This document shows, in pieces, positions 17,801 to 26,800 of a stretch of 64,000 nucleotides of DNA. The stretch is from Pedobacter polysacchareus (GTDB taxonomy: Bacteria > Bacteroidota > Bacteroidia > Sphingobacteriales > Sphingobacteriaceae). The position numbers were made by a program, and so were the translations under genes. Where the stretch lies: contig NZ_JAHYSS010000004.1 in assembly GCF_019802255.1 (NCBI RefSeq), positions 751,750 to 815,749 of the forward strand, read 5' to 3'. Position 1 is the first letter of the stretch, and every line of letters begins with the position of its first letter. The notes under the pieces were generated by a model. That model was not told the DNA's origin. It made no database searches and worked only from the letters and a program-made list of their open reading frames with translations.

Positions 17801-20800
17801 TTCAACGGAACATTGAGCAATACTGCAACCGCTACCCCAGCCGAACCTGGAACGATAGCCAAATCGGCAACCAGTACTGCAACGATCAGTAGGGTGCCCG
17901 TATTGGCCATCCAAAAAACAGGCCCTGCAACGATCTCTGCAGGCCAGCAAATCAATTATACTTTAACAATTAGCAATACTGGAACCGCAGATGCTTTAAA
18001 TGCCACAATTGCAGATGCGATTCCAGCAGGAATTAAGAATGTCAGCTGGACGGCAGCAGCAGATGCAGGAGGTACAGCTGCAATTATAGGAACGGCTTCT
18101 GGAAATACAAACGCCTTGACGTTTAATGCCAATATCCCGGCAGGAGCGGCGAATGTGATCAGGGTAAATGTGCAGGGGAATGTAAACTCGGCCGCAACAG
18201 GAAATTTAGTCAATACAGCTACCGTAACCCCATCAGAAGCAGGTGCTAATCCATCAAGTTCTACGGTGACCACTACTTTACAATCGGTTCCGGGAATTAC
18301 CATTTCTAAATCTGGTCCTTCTCAGATCGCCGCCGGGCAAACAGTTACTTATACCCTGATTGCTGGTAATAGCGGCCCTTCGAATGCGACTAATCTGAAC
18401 ATTAACGATGTCGTTCCAGTTCCATTAACCAACGTATCCTGGAGCGCAGTATCAGAAGGTAGCGCAGCAATTACTACAGGCGCAACTGGTACAGGCAGCA
18501 GTGTAACCGTTATTGGAAACATCGCTGCGGGTGCAGGGAATAGAATTCTGGTGACGATCACTGGTCTGGTGCCATCAAATACCACAGCCACTACTTTCAG
18601 CAATGTGGCTAAAGCTAGTCCGTCGGAACCAGGTGTGCCTCCGGTAAATTCAAATACGATTACCACTATTATTAATAAAAAAGTGACCATCGCCGCCGTA
18701 AAATCTGCAACAGCAGTGCTTTCGGCAGGGGAGAACATCAGTTATACTTTAGAAGTAAAAAATACCGGTCCTAGTGATGCGCAGAATTTATTGATCGCAG
18801 ATCAGCTGCCTGCCGGCATCACGAATGTCAACTGGACGACTACTGCCGTAGGAACTGCATCAGTAATTTCTGGCGGAACAGGCTCAGGTAGTTCCCTGAG
18901 TCTACGTGCTAATATCCCAGCAGGGAATGCCAATGTGATTCTGGTAACGGTAACCGGTAAAGTAGATCCTAATTTTACAGGAACACAATTAGTCAATACC
19001 TTCACCGTTGCTCCTTTAGAACCGGGAAATCCTACCGTAACTTCAAATACCACCACTACCCTCATCAATAAAACCGCAGACCTGCAGATTTCAAAAACAG
19101 GTCCCGCAGCAGCGATTGCAGGTAGAACGATCAATTATACAATTACAGTGAACAATGCAGGGCCATCTAATTCCGCGAATGCGAATATTGTGGATCAGGT
19201 CCCTGCGGGAATTACAGGGGTAACCTGGACCGCCATTGCTCAAAATGGTGCAGTGATCAATTCTAACCCAGCCTCTGGGAATACAAATAACATCAACGTG
19301 CTAGCCGCTATTCCTGCGAATTCCGGAACAGTAACGATCAATGTAAGCGGAACAATTGATCCTGGTTTTACAGGAGCGCTGTTGACAAATACCGCCACAG
19401 CCACTCCGGAAGCAGGTGTAACAGATCCAACGCCGGCAACAAGTACAGTGGTAACCGCAATTACCCGCTCTGCCAATGTGAGAATTACTAAGTCTGGCCC
19501 GGCAAATATTACTGCCGGTCAGCCAATTACTTACACGTTAAGAATTGTGAATGATGGACCTAGCTTGGCTCCAGGTGTAATGATCAGAGATCTGCTTTCT
19601 TCCATTCAAAATACTCCGGTAACCAATGTAACCTGGACGGCTATAGCCACAACAGGAGCAGCATTAAACGGGGGAGCAGTAAACAATACAGTGACCGGAA
19701 CCGGGGATGTAGCTTTTGCCGCAAATATACCTTCCAAAACAGGGGTAGTAGAAGTGACCATTAAGGGAACAGTGAGTCCGGCTGCTACGGGAGCCTTTAT
19801 AAACACAGCCACTGCGCTATTCCCTGTGGGAAGTCCGGTTACAGATCCTGATCCGGGTTCTAATACGAGCGCTGTGACTACCGCTGTAACCGTGGAAACA
19901 AATTTAGCCGTATCGAAAAGCGGACCAAGCAAGATCAATATTGGCGACCCGATTACTTATACCATAGAAATTAAAAATAACGGATTGAGCGATATCACTG
20001 ATGCGGCTATTACCGATGTGGTGCCTAATTCAGTAGCAGTGAGTAGCTGGACTGCAGTAGCATCAAATGGGGCGTCTTTAGAAGGGGTACAGAACGGAAC
20101 GGCTTCTGGTACGGGTAATGCCGTCATCACTTATGGTGATATCCCAGCTACGGTTGGTGGCAATCCTTCTCTTATCCTATTGACCATTCAGGGCATTGTG
20201 AAAACTACTGCCGAAGCGACCTTTACCAATACGGTAACTGTAGAAGCAAATGGTATCAAAGAAAGTGCGGTGGTGACTGCCTTAAACGCCTCTACTGATG
20301 TTTACATCGAGAAAAATGGACCGCAAAGTATTCTTGCGGGTGCTCCAATTAATTACCAGATCAAAGTGGGTAATGATGGGCCTATTAATGTAGCAGGGCT
20401 TGGTATTTCAGATGTGATCCCAGCAGTCATTCAAAATGTAAGCTGGACCGCTACTGCTTTCGGAACGGCAGCAATAACTGGAGCAACCACTGGAACGACT
20501 AATGGCATCCAAACTGCTGCCTCAATTGATGCAGATCCTGCCAATTACATTTTAATTAATGTTCGGGGTACAGTTGATCCAGCTACAAATCTGACCACCA
20601 TTAATAATATAGCAACCTTGACGCTTCCAGCAGGACTGTCTGATTTTAACCTGACCAATAATACCAGCACTGCCTCCACTACGGTGGCTTCAAAATCTGG
20701 TTTATCCGTTCGTAAAATGGGACCTGCAGATGCAGTTGCCGGATCCGAAATCAGCTACACGATTATCGTAGCGAATGCCGGTCCAAGTAATGCGGTGGGT

Positions 20801-23800
20801 ACAGTAATTACTGATGCTGTTCCTGCAAATGTTAAAAATGTAACCTGGACTTCTAGTCAGATTGGCGCAGCCAATATTACTGCAGGAGCGACAGGAACTG
20901 CAGGAGCAAATAACCTGGTTACGCTAACTGCGAATATTCCGGCAGGGGCAGGAAATGAAGTGGCCATTGTGGTCAAAGGAACAATCGACCCTAGCTTTAA
21001 AGGCACGCTGTTAAACAATGCAGTAGCAACACCTGCAGAGGCTGGTAATCCTCCGGTAACCTCTCAAAATGTAACGACTAACGTCACGAATAAATCAGCG
21101 TTGAGCATCGTCAAAACCGGACCATCAAGTGTGGCTGCAGGAACAACAATTCAATACCAATTATTAGTAAGCAATGCCGGGCCAAGTAATGCAGTAGGTG
21201 TGATCGTTAGTGATCAGATTCCTGCAGGTCTGACCAATGTACGCTGGACTACAGCCACCACTACCGGTGCGGTAGTGACCGCAGGTGCAACAGGAAATGT
21301 AAATCCGGTTACTTTGACTGCTAATTTCTTAGCAGGCTCAGGAAATCTGGTAGTTACCATCCTGGCGGATGTTCCGGCAAACAGCCAGTTGTCTACGGTA
21401 AGCAATACGGCCTCAGCGACGCCCGCAATTCCTGATATAAATAACCCACCGGTTACTTCTAATGAAGTGACTACCGGAATTGTAAAAGATGTGACCCTGA
21501 GCTTAACAAAATCAGGTCCTCCAACCTTAAATGCAGGAGAGAACATCACTTATACACTAGCCATTAAAAATACAGGTCCTTCAAATTCTACCGCAACCAG
21601 ATTAACGGATGCAGTTCCGGCAGACATAAAAAATGTGAGCTGGACAAGTACCGTTGCTGGTGGTACCCTAATTACCAATGGCGGTACAGGAACTGGAAAT
21701 AATATAGATCTAACCGCTGATGTTCCATTGAATGGAACGATCCTGGTGAATGTGAAAGGTACAGTAGATCCTTTATTCGCAGGAACACTTACGAATACCG
21801 CATTACTGAGTCCGCAGGAACCAGGCGAACAGCCGGTAAATGCAGTGGCTATAACAGAAGTTAGTAAACTAACTAATTTACAGATCGGTAAAAGTGCAGT
21901 CAATACTGCAGTTGCGGGGCAGGTGATGACTTACCAGATTAAGGTGATCAATAACGGGCCAAGTGCTGCACAAAATGCCTTGATTACCGATGCGATTCCA
22001 GTACAGCTGCAAAATGTAAGCTGGACAGCAACTGGATTAGGCGCTTCAGTAATTACTGAAGGTGCTCAGGGTACTGGTAACACCTTACGTGTGAAAGCAA
22101 ATATCCCTGCAGGTCAACAAAATGAAATCGTCATTGAAGTAACTGGAACAATTCTGGCTTCTTATGCAGGTACCTTAAGTAACACTGCAACAATAACTCC
22201 GGCAGATCCTGGTAATCCACCATTAGTGACGCCGCCGGTAGTAACGGTGGTGACTAAGCAGCCTGAAATCAATATCAGTAAAACAGGTTCGGCAACAGTT
22301 ACAGCTGGCGGACAAATCAGTTATACCATTGAAGCGAATAATACTGGACTAAGTGATGCCAGTAATCTGGTCATCTCGGATGCCGTAAATTCAAACATTA
22401 AAAATGTAAGCTGGACCAGCAGTATTGTTGGTGGCAGTAGCATCATCAGCGGTAATCAAGGAACTGGAAATGCAGTGCTGATTAAAGGAAATATCCCAGC
22501 TGGTGCGGCTAATAAAATTACGATTACCATCACAGGTACAGTGGACCCGGCATTTGCAGGAACATTGAGCAATTCGGCAACTGCTACACCTGAAGAACCA
22601 GGAGTTCCACCAGTGGTAACGCCGCCAGTGGAAACGGTAGTGAACCAGGTGCCAGTAATTGTAGTCAATAAAACAGGCCCTGCATCGGCCACTGCCGGTG
22701 GTACCATCAATTATGTAGTAGAAGTAAGTAATACTGGTTTGAGTAATGCGAAAAACCTAAACATAACCGATCAGATTGATCCGGCAATTACCGGGCTCAG
22801 CTGGACGGCTAGTACATCAGGAACGAGTACCATCAATGGCGCAAGTTCTGGTACTGGAAATGTATCGGTAAATGCAAATATCCCTACTGGTGCAGCGAAT
22901 AAGATCAGCATCAGTATTACTGGAACGATCAATCCGGCAGCGCAAGGTAAATTGGTCAATATGGCTGTTGCAACGCCTGCAGAACCAGGAATTGTTCCGG
23001 TAAATAGCAACCCTGTAGAAACCAATATCGATCAGAAACCAATTGTAGTGATCACTAAAACCGGACAGCCTACAGCTACGGCAGGGGGAGAGGTAACTTA
23101 TATCATTACTGCGGTAAACAACGGATTGAGTAATGCTTCAGGAGTAACCATTGTGGATGATGTGCCTGCTGCATTGCAGAATGTAAGCTGGACCTCAGTT
23201 TCAGGAGGAACAGCATCGATTCTTAGCGGTGGTACAGGAACAGGTAACTTCCTGGCATTAACCGCCAATATTCCGGCAGGTAATGTCAGCAATAAAATCA
23301 CAATTACCTTAAAAGGAACGGTGAACCCTGCTTTCTCTGGAAAGCTGGAAAATGTGGCTACTATTGCAGTACCATTAATTAATTTCCCTAATGTAATTAC
23401 ACCGCCAGTAGAAACTGCAGTAGATGCCAAACCAGGAATTACCCTGGTTAAAACCGGCCCTGCTGCGGTCAGCTCCGGATCAGAAATCACTTATACGATT
23501 GTTGCAGGAAATACCGGATTGAGTAATGCATCCGGACTGACCATTACAGATGCAGTGCCTGCATTGTTGAGCAATGTAAGCTGGACAAGTGCGGCTTCCG
23601 GAACTGCAGTGATCAATACTGGTGTGAGTGGAACAGGAAACGTATTGAGTTTAAATGGCGATATTCCTGCAGGTGCGAGTAACCTGATCACGATTACCGT
23701 AAAAGGAACAGTAGATCCTTCGTATAACGGTAACCTAACCAATACCGCAGTAGCTACGCCTTCTGAGCCAAATACGGTGCCGGTAAATGCCTCATCAACG

Positions 23801-26800
23801 GCCATTATCAGTAAAACGCCAGTATTGGCCATTGCGAAAAACGGACCGAATACGATTGCTGCAGGTCAGGAAATCATTTATACGCTCAGCATCAGCAATA
23901 CTGGAAAAGCCAATGCAGACAATGCGACGATTACAGATGCCATCCCTGCAAATATTACAGGGGTTAGCTGGACAGCTACGGCGCAAGGAGCGGCAAGTAT
24001 TGTAAGCGGTGCAGCGGGAAATACGAATAACTTATCTATGAATGTGCATGTTCCTGCAGGTGCAGCCAATACCATATTGGTGACCATTAAAGGAACCGTT
24101 AGCCCTTCTGCAACAGTAGATTTGGTCAATAAAGCAACGATTACACCTTCAGAAAGTGGAACTCTTCCTGTAAGCTCAACAGTTACGACTACGCTAAAAT
24201 CTACGTCATCGGTGAGTCTGATTAAAACAGGTCCATCACAGATTTCAGCAGGTCAGACAGTTACTTATAGCTTGCTGGCAGGAAATAACGGCCCTTCGGA
24301 TGCACGTAACCTGAACATTACTGATGCAGTGCCAGCAGGCTTAACCGGGGTAACCTGGTCGGTGGCCACGAAAGGAACAGCTGCAGTATTAACAGGCGCA
24401 AATGGTACAGGTAATAATGTACAGCTAACAGCTGATATTCCTGCCGGTGCTGCCAACCAGATTTTAGTGACCATTACCGGAAAAGTACCAGCTTCGGCTG
24501 CTGCGGGTTCGCTCACAAACGTGGCCATCGCTACACCATCGGAACCAGGTAATCCTCCGGTAACGTCAAATACGATTACCACAACAGTAGATCATAAGGT
24601 CAATATCAGAGTGGTGAAATCTGCAGTAGCTTCGGTCGCTGCCGGTGAAAACATCAACTATACCCTACAGGTGTATAATGATGGCCCAGGTGATGCCCTT
24701 AATCTGGCCATCAATGATGTGGTTCCTGCCGGAATTACCAGTGTAAGCTGGACAACTGTTGCCACCGGTACCGCGAGCGTCGCTGCAAATGGTACAGGAA
24801 ATGGAAATACGGTGAACCCAAGTGTAAACATCCCAGCAGGTGCCGGTAATTCAATAACAGTGTTGATTACTGGATTGGTAGACCCAGGTTATAACGGTAC
24901 AGCATTGAAAAATAGCTTTACCGCTACCCCTGCAGAACCAGGAAATCCACCGGTACCTTCTGAAGAAGTAACGACAAGTGTGGTTAAAACTGCAGACTTG
25001 CAAATCACGAAAACAGGACCTGCCGCTGTAGTGGCTGGTTCAGACATCAGCTACACGATTAACGTGAAAAATGCAGGTCCAAGTCATGTGACTGCTGCAA
25101 CGATTACCGACAACCTGCCGGCTGGTTTTACCATGCTGAACTGGACTGCAACCGGCCAGAATGGCGCGGTCATCAGTGGTCCAGCCAACGGAACCGGCAA
25201 TGTGAGTGTAACCGCAGCAATCCCTGCAGGAACGGCAAATGTACAGATTGTGGTGACTGGAAAAGTGAATGCAAACTTCGCAGGTACCAGTCTGATCAAT
25301 ACTGCAACAGCAACGCCGGAAGCAGGGGTGACAGACCCAACACCAGCAAGCAGTACAGTAACGACTTCCATCAGTAAAATAGCAAATGTGAGAATCAGTA
25401 AATCAGGTCCTGCGGATATTGGAGTTGGAGAAATGATGACTTACAGGTTGCGCATCGTAAATGATGGTCCAAGTGATGCGATTGGTGTGCTGATCAAGGA
25501 TGTGATTCCGCCAAATCTGGAAGCTGGGGCAACCTGGACAAGTACACTTCAAGGTGGAGCAACTTTAAGTCAGGTTTCAGGAACAGGAGACCTTAGCCTC
25601 ATAGGAAACATCCCGTCTGGAACAGGGCTAATTGAAATCAGTATCCTTGGAAAAGTAAAAGCAAATAATTTAGATAAAACAGTGTTTACGAATACGGCTA
25701 CCGCTAATTTCCCTCCGGGCAGCATGATCATTGATCCGGATCTGAGTTCGAATACGAGTACGGTACCTACGATCATCAATAACGATCCAGTGCTTAAAGT
25801 ATCGAAAAGCGGTCCGGCAACAGTAAATATTGGCGATCCGATTCAATATACGATTGTGGTTCGAAATGGTGGTGCAGGAGATATTGTGAATGCAATGATT
25901 TCCGATCCGGTACCTGCTGATGTAGCAGTAACGAGCTGGAATGCTGCGGTTACAGGTGGAGCAACTCTGATTGGAGCGAGCTCAGGTGCCACCAATTCGA
26001 TTGTGACTTCCGCAAATATTCCTGCCGATGGCAATCCGAATACTACGGTGCTGATCACCGTAACCGGAACAGTGAAAACTACCGCCAATGCGGTGTTTAC
26101 AAATACGGTAACAGTAACCGCCAACGGAGAACGTACAAGTTCTGTGGTAACCGCCGTAAATCAGTCAACAGATATTAAGATTGAGAAATCTGGTCCACAA
26201 GCAGTCATCTCTGGATCTGCCATTACTTATACCATTAAAGTAACGAACCAGGGACCAAGAGATGTAGCTGGATTGAGTATTAAAGATAATGTTCCATTGC
26301 AAATTGGACAGCTCAGCTGGACCGCACAGGCAGTGGGTAATGCCAGCCTGAATGGACCAACAACAGGTACCACGAATGCAGTATCAGTAAATGCGGATGT
26401 GCCGGTTGGTGCAGCCAATTATGTGTTGATAACAGTGAATGGTACGGTGAACGCCAATGTGCCTTCTGGAAATATGAGCAACATCGCTGCGGTAACTTTA
26501 CCTGTAAATATGGTCGATTTTAACTTGGCCAACAATACCAGTGAAGTGAAAACAGCAATCAGTTCTGTTTCTGGATTAACGATCAGCAAAGCTGGTCCTC
26601 AGGATGGAATTTCCGGTTCTGCGATTACTTATACAATCAAAGTACGCAACAATGGATTGAGTAATGCAAGTCAGGCACAGATCATGGATGTGGTGCCGGC
26701 AGGTATTAAAGGGGTCAGCTGGACTGCTGTGGCAACAGGTAATGCAGTAATCAACTCCGGAGCCAGCGGAACAGGAAATTCAGTCGCCGTAAATGCAGAT